64,000 bases of DNA from Hippopus hippopus (GCA_946811185.2 OX328106.1:10520777-10584776), one strand, 5' to 3'. Shown: positions 10,626-21,446, counted from the stretch's first letter. Program-made: numbers and translations. The notes: generated from the sequence alone by a model not told the origin.

Positions 10626-11998
10626 ATACAAGATCTTTGAAGCTCAGAAAACATCTAAAAGATTGAAATAAATTACAGATTACTAGTTAGAAGGCTAGAT
10701 TCCTAAAGATTACTTGCCGATAAAAATCTCAACAAAGTTCTCAACATATTTATGGTGTGGACAGTAAATGAATAAGCCATAACTGTGAGTTTTCGGTATA
10801 TGCTAATTTTGAGATTTGGCTGCTTGGCATCAATTTCAAGAGCATCATGATAATAGATGCTCGTCACAATTCGACCGATTCCGTAACTACATCTTACTAA
10901 GTCCGTATCAAGGGAGTTTCCATTTTGAAATACTGCCAGTCAAAGAATCTTACACATTGCGGTGTTCAAGTAAATCGATTAGCAACGGCAACAACAGTCA
11001 CGTTGATAAGCAGCCTGTCGCTGAAAAACGCCAACGGAACTGATCGACTGACTTAGAAAATAAATGTACAAACTCTTCATCGGAAATGTATTTAGAAAGA
11101 TTCCCACAGACAATTGTGACTAATGTTTACTATTTTAGGTGGAGTGTTAAGATTTTAAGAAAGGTAAAGCGGTATATTTCCGGCGTAGAAATGTAACGAG
11201 TACATGGCTATCAGGCTACGTGATACAGCCGAGGGACTTGATCAACGGATCACCAGAGGTTTGTCGAAAGGGTAATAGAGTCTCTTTTGTTTTGAATATG
11301 GCGACGGATTGGTCTAATCTTGTGACGACATCTGCGAGTTCTTGCTCAATATGATCCAAATGTGCCAATACGCATGCTCATAAGCAAAGAATCTCCCATC
11401 TCATTATAATAATATGGATCTTACATCGAATCTTTGTTACTGGGGTTTACCGTAATTACCATATTAATTAAATCTTTTACAACAATTAAAAACAACTTTT
11501 GAATAACCTATGTATCAGCTTGTGCTATTTTCTTTGCACATTGAATTACATTAAAACGGAATGAGGCTCAGTGCAAGCTCCAAAGAAACATTCAAAATGT
11601 GCTTGGTCAAGACAGGTGCTTTCTCTGTGAAGGTACATTTTAAGATATTTGCTTTTCCTGGAAAGTTAATATATACAAGCTGTCAACCTACAGGTCTGCA
11701 TTTCACTAAACTGCGTACGCACAAAATTTGCGTACTCAGTGTAGGAATACAAGCATCAAGTCCGGAAACAAGTTTCACTAAACTGTGTAACTTTCTATTT
11801 TGAGTAAATATGTGTATGACCCCAGCTCATACCTTTGGGTTAATCAGCGATGCGGGTATATACAACCCAAAATGATTTGGATAAATCTAAGCAGTATCTT
11901 GAAACGCAGCCAGGTCACTTGCTCAATAGAGGTGGCCTGCAAGGCAGGTTTTACTGTGTGTTTTTTGTCACTTGCATACTCGAATTATCATAGTTTTT
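10626..11998. other. unassigned sequence
   Basis: Frames at 10816-11043 (75 codons) and 11561-11803 (80 codons) have no recognised motif. No inverted ends or tRNA-like boxes were found. Confidence 0.5.
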
Positions 11999-13273
11999 AG
12001 CTCCACTGGCCGAAGGCCAGCGGGCTTATGTCATGGCCTGTTGTCCGTCGTGCGTCCGTCCGTCCGTCCGTGCGTCCGTCCGTCCGTGCGTTAACTTTTT
12101 TTTAAAACGTCTTCTTCTCTGAAACTACCCATCCAATTTTGATGAAACTTCACAGAAATGATCCTGCCATGGTCCTCTTCAGAATTTCTTGAAAGAATTT
12201 AATTCCTTCAAAAACTCTGGTTGCCATGGCAACAAAACTGAAAAATTTTGAAAATCTTTGAAAATCTTCTTGTCTGAAACCGTAAGGCCAAGGGCTACCA
12301 AATTTGGCATGTAGCTTTATCTAGTGGACCTCTACCAAGTTTCTTCAATTTATAGCCCTGGGGTCAAAATTGGCCCCGCCCCGGGGGTTATAAGTTATAC
12401 ATGGGCTTATTTAGGGAGAACTTTAAAATTCCTCTTCTACCTAGCCATAGGGCCTAGAGCTACCAAATTTGGCATGTAGCTTTATCTAGTGGACCTCTGC
12501 CAAGATTGTTCAAATTATAGCCCTGGGGTCAAATTAGGCCCTGCCAGGGGGTAACAAGTTTTACATGGGCTTATATAACAAGTTTTACATGGGCTTATAT
12601 AGGGAGAACTTTAAAATTCTTCTTTGACCTAGCCATGGGGCCTAGGGCTACCAAATTTTGCTTGTGGCTTTATCTAGTGGGCCTCTACCAAGAGTGCCCA
12701 AATTATAGCCCTTGGGTCAAATTTGACCCCACCCCGGGGGTCACAAGTTTTACATGGGCTTATTTAGGGAAAACTTTAGAAATCTCCCTGTACCTAGCCG
12801 TAAGGCCTAAGGCTACCAAATTTTGCATGTGGCTTTATCTAGTGGGTCTCTACCAAGAGTGCTTAAATTATAGCCCTGGGGTCAAAATTGGCCCTGCCCC
12901 GGGGGTCACAAGTTTTACATGGGCTTATGTAGAGAAAACTTAAGAAATCTCCCTGTACTTATTCATAAAGCGTAGGGCTACCAAATTTCGCATGTAGCTA
13001 TATCTAAAGGCCCTTCACCAAGAGTGCGTAAATTATAGCCCTAGGGGGGAATTTGATTCACCCCGAGGGGTCAGAAGTTTTACGTGGGCTTATATAGTGA
13101 AATCTTTAGAAATCTTCTTGTTACTAACCATATGAACTAGGGCTACCAATTTTAGTCCTGTTTCAGGGGTCTTATGTTCAAAACCAATTGGCCAAGTATT
13201 GTAATGTTTGGCATGTAGTGATTTTACGTATTAGCCAGTGGAGCGATACAGGGCCATCATGGCCCTCTTGTTA
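11999..13273 (-). mobile_element. Pearl/HINE-like element, reverse orientation
   Basis: On the minus strand it starts with AAGAGGGCCATGATGGCCCT and TATCGCTCCACTGG, runs through a tandem core, then a (GGAC)n tract (12045-12095 on the plus strand as GTCCGTCC repeats), the word CATGACATAAGCCCGC and a hairpin at 11999-12025 (CTGGCC..GGCCAG). The ends match the element at 7119-8776, but the core sequence is different. An open frame at 12635-12943 is only the tandem unit translated twice. Confidence 0.75.
12290..13150 (-). repeat. tandem array, ~165 bp unit, about 5 copies
   Basis: The word GCTACCAAATTTGGCATGTA starts units near 12295, 12459, 12648, 12813 and 12978, and a decayed one near 13143. 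The 189 bp step from 12459 to 12648 is due to a ~25 bp internal duplication of AAGTTTTACATGGGCTTATA. The unit contains GGGGTCAAAATTGGCCC, an inverted relative of the core word GCCAGTTTTGACCCC at 44.2-45.0 kb. Confidence 0.85.
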
Positions 13274-13286
13274 TTGTATTGTACGC

Positions 13287-13815
13287 GTCGAGCCCTGTAG
13301 TTCAGCCGTTACGATTCAGGGCCAGTGATCCAAGTGTCCTTGGTTCGAATCTCAGCTCGACCAATGTCTCTTCGCGGATTGATAAATGTCTTTGCGAAAG
13401 GATTCATTCCACTCGTATCTTAAACTCATTATCACACCAAACAATTTTAACGTGGTCTAAATTCTAAGCATTTGCAGGCGACAAATTGAAGGTGGCTCAA
13501 ATGATGGAACCTGTCCTTGATTGAGTAGAAAACATTATTGGCAATGTAGAAAATGCAGGTCACAATCATTTCTTACTCTTCCCGCAAAGTCTTCATAAGC
13601 TCTCGTTCTCAGGGTCGTTCAAACTCGGGATTGTGTGGCAAATAGTTAAACATTGTTTCAGCGATGTTTACATGGGAAAGCAGCCTGTAGCTACAGGAAA
13701 GAGTTTTATGTAAAGCACTAGCAACTAAAACTTGAGGAACTCCTGTAAAGGTGGAAGGTACGCTTGTAACCGTTATGTGATTGGAACAGTGTTGAAAACA
13801 GTCTAAAACACTAAA
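13287..13815 (+). mobile_element. tRNA-headed SINE interrupted by a family A MITE
   Basis: The head is tRNA-like: a 7 bp acceptor-type pairing (GTCGAGC at 13287 with GCTCGAC near 13353), an A-box-like TAGTTCAGCCG and a B-box GGTTCGAATC. The body continues with GGATTGATAAA and GGATTCATTCC up to about 13419. It resumes at 13650 with CATTGTTTCAGCGATG and TGGGAAAGCAGCC, and ends in a GTGTTGAAAACAGT tail. The same order uninterrupted occurs at 28374-28690. RNA polymerase III promoters of this type drive SINE copying. Confidence 0.75.
13420..13649. mobile_element. family A MITE inside a SINE, TTAA flanks
   Basis: TTAA occurs at 13420-13423 and 13646-13649. Between them lie the two arms of family A, with AAGCATTTGCAGGCGACAAA on the left and GTTCAAACTCGGGATTGTGT on the right, around a decayed central hairpin. 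Removing the insert and one TTAA rejoins the SINE body. The insert therefore duplicated TTAA, as piggyBac-type elements do. Confidence 0.8.
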
Positions 13816-14083
13816 CAGCTGTTCATGTTTACGTCTATTGTCAAAAAACCTAGACTGAGCGTCATTGGCGAAAACAGGAACTTTTGAATATGGCATAAAT
13901 CAAGATCGGATTGCACCGAACGTGCAGTGTGATCTCGGATCTGTACCGTCCGCTCATTTAGTCGAACCTAAACTATAAAAATCTTTCTTAAAGTGAATGG
14001 ATTATATTTTCAGCCATCGAAAGCAGCCGGGTTTATATTTGGCGCTGCAAAAGAGTTAAAACGAACAGTATCAGCAACAGTGC

Positions 14084-14601
14084 TTAAACCATTACCATAC
14101 AGTCGCGAGATTTGACGACCCTGAGAGAGAAGCCTTTTGAAAACATTGTGGGAAAAGGAGAAAATGCTGATAACCAGCCCTTTTACCACAATGTTTTCTA
14201 ATCTTTCAGAGACAAATCCAAATATCTGATCCACGTGAAATTTGTCTTCTGAAAATGCTTTCAGTTTGAAGAAGTCTTGTTGTTGTATAGTGTTTAACGC
14301 CGTTTTCAATATTATTTCAGTTATATCCAGGCTTTCCTGGAGTTTCTTTTACCAGTACACCGCACAATATTCTTTCCAATCCACTGGCTGCTTTCCAAAA
14401 TAACCATCGTCGAAACAACGGTCAGCGGTGAGAGAGGAATGAATCCTGTCGCAATGACTATCATCAGTTCTCGGAAAGAAATTGGCCAAGCCGAGGATCG
14501 AACTCGCGACCCCCTGTTCTCAAGTCCTGTACTCTACCGGCTGAGCTATCGGGGCTCGGCTTGGGCAAGTCTTAAAATTTTGCCGTGTGGTAAAGGGTTA
14601 A
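14084..14601. mobile_element. family A MITE carrying a SINE insertion, TTAA flanks
   Basis: TTAA is at 14084-14087 and 14598-14601. Family A sequence runs from ACCATTACCATACAGTCGC through GGAGAAAATGCTGATAACCA to the GAAGAAGTCTT point, and resumes after 14566 with AAGTCTTAAAATTTTGCC and GTGTGGTAAAGGG. The ~290 bp between is a SINE. Confidence 0.85.
14279..14566 (-). mobile_element. tRNA-headed SINE nested in a family A MITE, AAGTCTT target duplication
   Basis: Read on the minus strand, the head has a perfect 7 bp acceptor-type stem (CCAAGCC with GGCTTGG), A-box TAGCTCAGCCGG and B-box GAGTTCGATCC. The body has GACAGGATTCATTCCTCTCT and CGACGATGG, and the tail is AAAACGGCGTTAAACACTAT. The 7 bp AAGTCTT at 14272-14278 and 14567-14573 is the target-site duplication, expected from LINE-driven insertion. 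It resembles molluscan V-type SINEs by general layout; that assignment is inference. Confidence 0.85.
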
Positions 14602-14949
14602 CGTGCGATAGCCTGTGATATGCACGTGTAAAATAGATGCTGTAAGAAGATGAACAGATTGGATTGTATTATATAATGCTATCGAACCACACATAATTAT
14701 GTTGTACAACATGATCAAAGAACTGTATTCTGTTCTGTTCTGTTCGTTAGATTGACATAAAGGTTAATTAGGTTCTTTTCTCAATTGAAGTAATTAAGGT
14801 AGTCGGTATTGATTTCTATGTACTGCCAGGTTTTTGTCCCATTTGGGATTATTTATGATCTTTAGCGTCTTTCTTCAGCTAATCATTTCTGAACGATTGT
14901 GCTCAGCAATTTATCATTTTATAGGTAGCTCTCTCTCTTCATTTCTGTT

Positions 14950-14989
<40 letters not shown>

Positions 14990-16261
14990 GTATCCCTATG
15001 CACCAACCTAAGCATAACTCCATGAACACTGCAGCGAAAATTACCTGATTACACTGAATCTTGCATTATAACAATCAGCGAAAATAAAGTAATTTCTAGT
15101 CTCTGGCAAGTTTTCAGTTATTAAAAACGAAATATGTTATATTATGTCAAAACGAAAAGCACATTTCTATATAAAAAGATAAATAAATCATCATCAGGAA
15201 AAGATCTTTGGCATTCAAAGGGAAGAAAACGTAACCAGAAGAAAAGTTTGCAATGAAACGACTGTCACGGGTAAAATCTAGTAATGGATTCTGACCGCCC
15301 ATTTTAACTGTTTTCCTTGTAAAATTGCATTTTAAAAGTAAACCCTATTTATTTAAAGCAACAGAGATATTTTTAAAAAAAAGGACAGTGTAGGTGGTAT
15401 TTGAATATAAGGATTGAAACTTTTTTGTGGTTTATTATAAAGAGGAATAACCAGCCTCTTTTTCCGCATGGTTCTGCATGTTGTTGAAACTTGCAAATTT
15501 CATATAAATATATTTTTTCAAGCTAAGATTTTAACCCAACATCTCGTAAGTAAAGGAGCAATGCTGCTAAAATAATGTTTCAGAAAACACATTTAGATTG
15601 TACAATAATGATTTATCGGGTAACGCATAAAAAATCGAGTACTAATTAGTATTAGATAAGTTTTATGCCCTATTGCATCCTTTTCCCAAGGTGTAAATAA
15701 GTTTCGCACTGTATTTGTTAACGGTAGCAACCCTGGTAGATTGGTATCATAAGTGGGCCCGCAAATAGGTCAGCAGAGCCCCACAGAATAAACATGTAGC
15801 GAAGCTAGTATATAGGCTGAGCCATACTCAATGTAAACAAAAAACCCCACAGTTGCCAAATACTGCCTCACAGAAAAATAACTCTTTACTATTAGGAATC
15901 TTAATTCTGTCATATATGACGATTTTGACAAAAAGCACACAATCTCTACCATCCCGATTTGAACATGTCTACTTACAAAGTAAATAGACTGTACAAGATG
16001 TCATTGATAAGGTACATGATGTTTGCTTATATGTAAATTAAGTGACCTATGCAAATCAGGCTTATATCACTGATTCCTACACAGCCGTACTTAAAATTAT
16101 GAATGGATCTAAAAATAGATACCCCCAGGTAACTTGTAGCAAATCCCAGCTACACAAACCCGCACTAGACAGGGAACCCTTGTATTCCTTCAGTCATTCA
16201 TTATTTAGATTATTGTAAACGTGAAAATGATGTGTTAAACTGTTATTTTACTTCTTGTATA
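14602..16261. other. unassigned AT-rich sequence with a (CT)n tract
   Basis: Apart from the (CT)n run at 14955-14985 there is nothing I can name. A short word pair (CCCGCAAATAGG, ATAAACATGT near 15760-15800) recurs at 52915-52955, so a diverged dispersed repeat may be present. Confidence 0.45.
14955..14985. repeat. (CT)n microsatellite
   Basis: Uninterrupted CT dinucleotides of about 15 repeats. Confidence 0.95.
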
Positions 16262-16490
16262 TTAACCCTTTACCACACAATCCTGAGTTTACACGAAAGT
16301 TGGGAAGAAGCCCTTTGAAAACGATGCGGGTAAAGGAGAAAATACTGGTTACCAGCATTTTCTCCTTTTCCTATATTGTTTTCAGCCCTTTTAGAATATG
16401 GTTTCATCAATTGAGCCACATTTACCTTCATGGTTTGGAACAGCTTTTAATTTGGAGGAGTGTAAAATTTTTCGTTTTGTAAAGAGTTAA
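16262..16490. mobile_element. family A MITE, complete
   Basis: Bounded by TTAACCCTTTACCACACA and GTAAAGAGTTAA. The central hairpin is GAGAAAATACTGGTTACCAG with its complement CAGCATTTTCTCC. Family body words ATTGAGCCACATTT and TTTAATTTGGA are present. Confidence 0.9.
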
Positions 16491-16538
16491 ATAGTTAACT
16501 ATTGCATCTTGTCCTTTTGATTAACTGTATGATCCAAT

Positions 16539-16714
16539 TTAATCCTTAACCTGCTAAAAAAAAGTTATATAAAACTTTCAAGCTGATGGTAAAAACCTGA
16601 ATATTGCTATTTCAAAGTTATATTTTTGAGAAAAATATCCCCAAGGTTATCGGATAGTGTAGATCAAGATCAGACTGTACAGTCTGTGCAGTCTGATCTT
16701 GATCTACACTGTCT
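16539..16714 (+). mobile_element. family B MITE, right end replaced
   Basis: It starts TTAATCCTTAACCTGCTAAA, then ACTTTCAAGCTGATGGTAAA, the TATCGGATAGTGTAGATC junction and the hairpin core ending ATCTTGATCTACACTGTC. Directly after this the sequence becomes a GTCTGTCC microsatellite, so the right third is lost. Confidence 0.85.
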
Positions 16715-17040
16715 GTCCGTTCGTCTGTCCGGACAGACATCTTTTAAAATCCTTGATGAAAATTGATGGAACTTCATACATGTATTCCTTACAATAGTCC
16801 GCCGATAAAGATTTTTTTTTTTTTTTTTTTCATTTAATGCCATGTCATCGAAAAAGGGGGCTTGATGTATATTTCCATTATGGACTGATATCTCTTTAAC
16901 TACTGGACAAAATTTTATGAAACTTCATATTTATCTTGTTTATCATAAGCCACAGATAATCATTATTTGTTTTTATCTAATGAAATGCTATGCTATGGAA
17001 AAAGGGGGCTTAATGGAAAATTTCATTATGGACGAATAAC
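16715..17040 (-). mobile_element. Pearl/HINE-like fragment with two ~156 bp units
   Basis: A GTCTGTCCGTTCGTCTGTCC tract is followed by two related units (about 16754 and 16910). Each has GGAACTTCAT/GAAACTTCAT and an AAAAAGGGGGCTT(G/A)ATG word. This is the reversed order of microsatellite then core seen in the larger elements. Both outer ends are missing. Confidence 0.5.
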
Positions 17041-17261
17041 AAAAAAAGCCACGTGTACATGCAAAACACAATACCTTTTATATGTTTCTATCAAAGGAGG
17101 TCTTTTTAGGCGGGAGATATCATTTCAACGAAATAACCTGTTTTAAATTGAAAGTTAACAAAGTGAAGTTTTTCATGATAAATTATTTCTTGTTTTGAGA
17201 AGTAAATAGTCAAGAGCGTTGGGTAAAGTCAATGGATTGAACTGGATTTGGATTAGACCGG

Positions 17262-17440
17262 ATTGGACTTAATAACCGGAATTAACCGATGGAACTGGAA
17301 CGGACTCAATAACCGAATTTGACAATTTTTCTTCAATCTTGTATAAACCAACCAAGTTTTATATTTACCATAGCTATTTATTTCAAATTCGCTAGTCTGT
17401 CAGTACTTTCAGTACTTTGATTTACCAAAAAGCAAATGAA
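17262..17440 (+). repeat. dispersed repeat, copy 1 of a pair
   Basis: It shares TTCAATCTTGTATAAACCAA, a TTACCA block and TCAGTACTTTCAGTACTTTG with 19225-19410 in the same orientation. The CAGTACTTT doublet is perfect in both. An ACCGGA-rich leader (GGATTAGACCGGATTGGACT) precedes it. Family unknown. Confidence 0.6.
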
Positions 17441-17586
17441 TATTTATTCATTTGATATAAGTAATACCAAGAGGGTAAAAGTCAGCTTATACAGCTACGT
17501 CGGAAAGTGAGGTTTCCACTCGATACGTTGATGCATGAACGAGGAAATCGGAAGTTAACGGCAAAAAAGTTCTATACAATGTGAAA

Positions 17587-17668
17587 GGCACTCTGGCAAA
17601 GGAGGGGGGGGGGGTTTAATGTATCTCCGTGATGCATTATACTAAGCAAAACATCATCATTATGGTTA
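17587..17668 (-). mobile_element. family C MITE fragment with poly(G) run
   Basis: CACTCTGGCAAAGGAGG leads into a G run, then TTTAATGTATCTCCGTGATG and CATTATACTAAGCAA, matching the outer right end of family C read in reverse. Confidence 0.55.
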
Positions 17669-17734
17669 GTTTAGTTTAAACATACTTATTTTACATCGAT
17701 TGAGAAACAAGTTCTTACAACTTATACTTATCTC

Positions 17735-17905
17735 TCTCGATTCTGCTTCCTGATAACTACACCAGTACTCGCGCCGAATGTGTGGGCCAATGAAAAATCC
17801 CAAAGTTGACACCCGCTCCCGGGTCTCGAACTCGGGACATTTTGGTTACGAGACCGACGCTCCACCTCACAACCACGGACACCACACATCATTATGATTC
17901 CGAGG
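17735..17905 (-). mobile_element. tRNA-like SINE head
   Basis: The minus strand carries GTTGTGAGGTGGAGCGTCGG, TCTCGTAACC and a B-box-like GAGTTCGAGACCCGGG, giving an A-box/B-box spacing typical of tRNA-derived repeats. The GC-rich stretch stands out from its AT-rich surroundings. No complete cloverleaf was confirmed, so I do not call a tRNA gene. Confidence 0.4.
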
Positions 17906-19224
17906 ACTGCGTCGATACTTTTTTGCACATGCACTGGAACCTGTTTCCACAGAGTAAGGCTTATACACGTATACAATGTAATCCGTAAATCTAGGTTCCT
18001 TTTAAAGACCGGCCGTCGCAACATTATCGTTTCGATAATATGAAGTGTTACGCGTTTTGCGATTGGCTAATGCTGTAAATCGTTCTTAAGTTAATTGATA
18101 ATCTAGAAACATTCGACATGGTTGTGCGTACGTATTAATACGCGCTACTTCTTGAAAACTACAGTTAAATATGGCAAACGTCTGCGCACGTACTTCAAAA
18201 TGGCTTCAGATTTGTAAACAATTTTCAGCCAATACTAAAACCTTTCGCAAGGATAATCTCATCATATCGGTGAGTGTAGATGCAAGACCAAACTGCGCAT
18301 TATGTGCAGTCTTATCTTGACTTACATTTTCCGCTTTAGCGCACGGACTCTTTCTTTCCAGTCCTGGTATAAAGACTCTTTCCTTTCGAAGTCAAAATAA
18401 TATGACTTGTTAGTAGTCTTTCAGCTAAATATTCCAGCCTTGTAGACATGGGACAACACGAAACCAAACTCCCTCACCCACGCACACAAAAAAATAATGT
18501 AAATTTTATATTGCGTTACTCACCCAACCACTGGACTATTTTATATACGGCGTATTAACCCCCCCCCTTTTGAAAAATAATTGTACCTATGTCAGTATGG
18601 CTCAATATCCTCCCGACTATAAATGACTTTTGTAAATTGGTGTAAATTGATGTAACCCCAGCCCCCACCAGGCACAAAAATGGACTAACAATATGGCGTA
18701 AGCTCCATCCCCCCCTCCAGAAAAAAGGGGCTAATTGAATAATGAAAATATGTCGTATGTCACCCCCCCCCCCCCTAAAAAAAAGAGAAATCATATACCC
18801 ACCCTTTAAAAAAAAATCCTGCTCCCTCCAAGTTCGATAAAAGGAACTTCTTCATGTTGGTAGATCCAGATCAGATTACAAATTACCTCTATTCATATAC
18901 TGGATCCTTACGTTTTGCTTTTAAATAATGGCCGAAAATTTTAAACGTTTGCAGCAAATTCGTGTACATGTATTTAGCCCTCGAAAAGGGACGCATGTAT
19001 TGAATAAACAGTAAAAGGGCTTATTGTTTATCAGACGATAAGATATCAGACTCATGCAAACGGAGAACATTTACAGACGCCGAATTAAGAGTTGCTCAAA
19101 AGATCGGATTTGTTTAAAAAGGTGGTGAATACTGCGGGAACTGAGCAGAACGTGCTGGTACAAGCATTACCTCCTTCGCTCACTAAGTTGTCTTCTTTGG
19201 AGTTGTAAAGAGACCATAGTTTTA
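17906..19224. other. mostly unassigned, with one family B fragment
   Basis: Around 18270-18345 is a decayed family B core (GAGTGTAGATGCAAGACC, CAGTCTTATCTTGACTTACA). C-rich runs occur at 18559-18567 and 18763-18775. Nothing else is recognisable. Confidence 0.5.
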
Positions 19225-19410
19225 GACTAGTGATCCTAATCGACTTCATATCCGGATTGGACCGGATCAGACTTTATGACCGGACAGGTCTATTTTTGTT
19301 CAATCTCGTATGGACCAACCGTGTTAAATTTGTCTTTACCAACACGTCTTATTCTACATTCGCTAGTATTTCAGTACTTTCAGTACTTTGATTTGCTAAA
19401 GGATCAGTCG
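19225..19410 (+). repeat. dispersed repeat, copy 2 of a pair
   Basis: Same-orientation relative of 17262-17440, with CCGGATTGGACCGGATCAGA, TTCAATCTCGTATGGACCAA, CGCTAGTATTTCAGTACTTT and a second CAGTACTTTGATTTG. Confidence 0.6.
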
Positions 19411-20074
19411 TAAAAGTACAAGTATAAACAAACACTAAACTTGTTGATATACAAAAGTTTTCCAGGTTTAAAAGCAGGTCATTATAACCCGCTTGTTCTT
19501 TCGAAAAAAATCCTTCTATAATTTCTTGACTCTATGAACCTTTCATATTCCATCTTCAAATCACATTTCAGATAACCAGTAGCTAGAGAAGTCCGGACTT
19601 CCACTATCGGTTAAGCAAACAGCGAGGAGCGAACTCTGTGAATACAAGAGATATTGGTACAACGTGTTTCCCGTAGCAGATGTTGAGTAAACGCGGATAT
19701 CCCACAGCGGACTTCATAAAAACATCGCTACGGACCTTAACTAATCGTGTTAAAACCTTTTGAATGTTTTCCGGCGTTGATCGGCCGATAAGAAATTGTC
19801 TAGAAATAAAGAAAAAATAGTTATAAAAGGTGGATTACGGAGAAACTTATGAAAAAACAGACGTAATAAGTAATATTGTTTATTCAAATGGAATTGATTA
19901 AATGTATTGTACGTTTTGTAGTGCACTTATCGAAATAGATTAGCAGGAGTGCGCTCCATAGGAAAAGAAGGAGCTCGTAGAAAATAACGTGATTATAATA
20001 GGAATATGATGGAGTGTGGATTGATTTATTGTTGTGTTAACTTTTACAATTCTTGACGAATGTTTATCTACTTT
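19411..20074. other. unassigned sequence
   Basis: I see no gene, inverted ends or recognised repeat here. Confidence 0.5.
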
Positions 20075-20155
20075 TGCAGACCGTGTAGATCAAGAACAGA
20101 CTGCACAGAACGTGTAGTCTGATCTTGTATCTATACTCTCCGATATGGCGAGATT
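20075..20155 (-). mobile_element. family B MITE fragment (hairpin core)
   Basis: GTGTAGATCAAGAACAGACT and its partner AGTCTGATCTTGTATCTATA form the core hairpin. TCCGATATGGCGAGAT follows on the right, so the body lies in reverse. Confidence 0.7.
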
Positions 20156-20257
20156 TCTCCGACGAGCGAATTTTTAGATCGTAAACTGTTGGTTTTCACG
20201 ATTGGCTGAAAATTTTGAGTTTAATTTTTTTAGCAGTTAAAGATGTAAGATTCTTTT

Positions 20258-20312
20258 GTGGGCAGTGTAGATCAAGATCAGACTGCACAGAACGTGCGGT
20301 CTGATCTGTAAA
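20258..20312 (-). mobile_element. family B MITE fragment (hairpin core)
   Basis: GGGCAGTGTAGATCAAGATC followed by AGACTGCACAGAACGTGCGG and TCTGATCTG forms the family B hairpin. The surrounding body is decayed. Confidence 0.7.
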
Positions 20313-20512
20313 TTTAACTGTTTGATATTTTCTTGAAGAGTATTCGTGTCAAAATGGCATTTAACTTGCAAAAAGAAAATGGATATTTAACTCGTTGAAA
20401 ATACACATTATTCATTTATTAAAAACGTATAGAAAGAAAGAAAAAACAATCCTGAAGAGAAATGAATGTATTTTTTAGTTAACAGACAGTCGTTACAACA
20501 TTTCGTTTATTT

Positions 20513-20721
20513 ATAACCCTTATCCTGATCAATAAATTAAATGAAACTTTCAAGCCGATAGTAAAACCCCAACCAATGCTGTTTTAAACTTAATTTTTTG
20601 ATAAAAATATCTCCTTATCGGACATTGTAGATCCAAGATCAGACTGCACGTTCTGTGCAGTCTGATCTTGATTTATACCGTCCTCAAAAGGTCAGTCGCG
20701 CTTAGCAGCATAAGGGTTCAA
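20513..20721 (+). mobile_element. family B MITE, complete
   Basis: The left end is ATAACCCTTATCCTGATCAA, the body CTTTCAAGCCGATAGTAAAA, the junction CTCCTTATCGGACATTGTAG, the core CAGACTGCACGTTCTGTGCA, and the right end CGCGCTTAGCAGCATAAGGG then TTCAA. The TTAA flanks have decayed to ATAA and TTCAA. Confidence 0.9.
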
Positions 20722-20876
20722 CGTTTCGTTTAAGTGTTTGACGAAATTATTATCACCACCATTTCTCATTTTGAAAAGCTGAAAATAGTAATTAAACACT
20801 TCCAGCCAAATTAAAAAAAAAAAAATCAAATATTGCTGATGCCAATTTTTTTCCCTTGAAACAGTTCATAGCATCA

Positions 20877-20942
20877 GACCGTGTAGATCCCTAATCCGTG
20901 TACATCTTTGTTGCAGTCCGATCTTGGATCTACACTAGTCGA
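20877..20942. mobile_element. family B MITE fragment (hairpin core)
   Basis: CCGTGTAGATCC on one side and GATCTTGGATCTACACTAGT on the other bracket a mutated loop. Only the core remains. Confidence 0.6.
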
Positions 20943-21074
20943 GAGAGTGCACTGGGTCCCGCTCGGTAGTGTGAGGATTGAAATGCCGGATAAAATCTAC
21001 ATACAGTCTTTGTCAATAGTAAAATCCAGATGGCATTTCAGATTTTTGTTCACCTAATCTAACGATTAGACTGC

Positions 21075-21126
21075 ATTTTAGATCAGACTGCATGTTCTGT
21101 GCATTCCGATCTGTATCTACAGTGTC
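21075..21126. mobile_element. family B MITE fragment (hairpin core)
   Basis: TTTTAGATCAGACTGCATGT followed by TCTGTGCATTCCGATCTGTA is a decayed family B hairpin. Confidence 0.6.
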
Positions 21127-21229
21127 TGCCTGAGTACATTAATTTAGTTACAAACATGACAGTCGTTTTTTCTAATACAACTTCTTTATTTATTCTTGAA
21201 ATTAATTTAAATTAATTCCGCTGGGAGCA

Positions 21230-21446
21230 ACTTCAACCCTAAGCGCGACTCAATGGCCTTTTGCGGACAGTGTAGATCAATATCAGACTTCATATAACCT
21301 GCAGTCTGATCTTGGATTTACTCTCCGATAAGGAGATATTCTCCCCCCCCCCTTTAAAAAAAAGAGTTTGATATAATCAAAATCAGGTTTTTTTTTTCTA
21401 TCGGCTTGAAATTTTCATTTGTGTTATTTAGCAGGTTAAGGGTTGA
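21230..21446 (-). mobile_element. family B MITE, near complete, reverse
   Basis: It reads in reverse: GCGCGACTCAATGGCCTTTT, GCGGACAGTGTAGATC, the core with CAGTCTGATCTTGGAT, CTCCGATAAGGAGATATTC, a C-run, and the left end ATTTAGCAGGTTAAGGGTTG. Confidence 0.8.

Noticed and set aside
12635..12943. 102-codon frame with internal repetition
   Set aside because: It translates the 165 bp tandem unit of a HINE-like element twice, so it is not a repeat protein gene.
13287..13360. Possible tRNA gene on the plus strand
   Set aside because: Perfect 7 bp acceptor-type stem, but the T-stem has mismatches and a SINE body follows.
14486..14560. Possible tRNA gene on the minus strand
   Set aside because: The stem and A/B boxes are good, but it is fused to a SINE body and tail with a target duplication, so it is a SINE head.
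20075..21446. CRISPR-like array of palindromic repeats
   Set aside because: Repeats are unequal, in both orientations, embedded in MITE bodies, and the sequence is eukaryotic.
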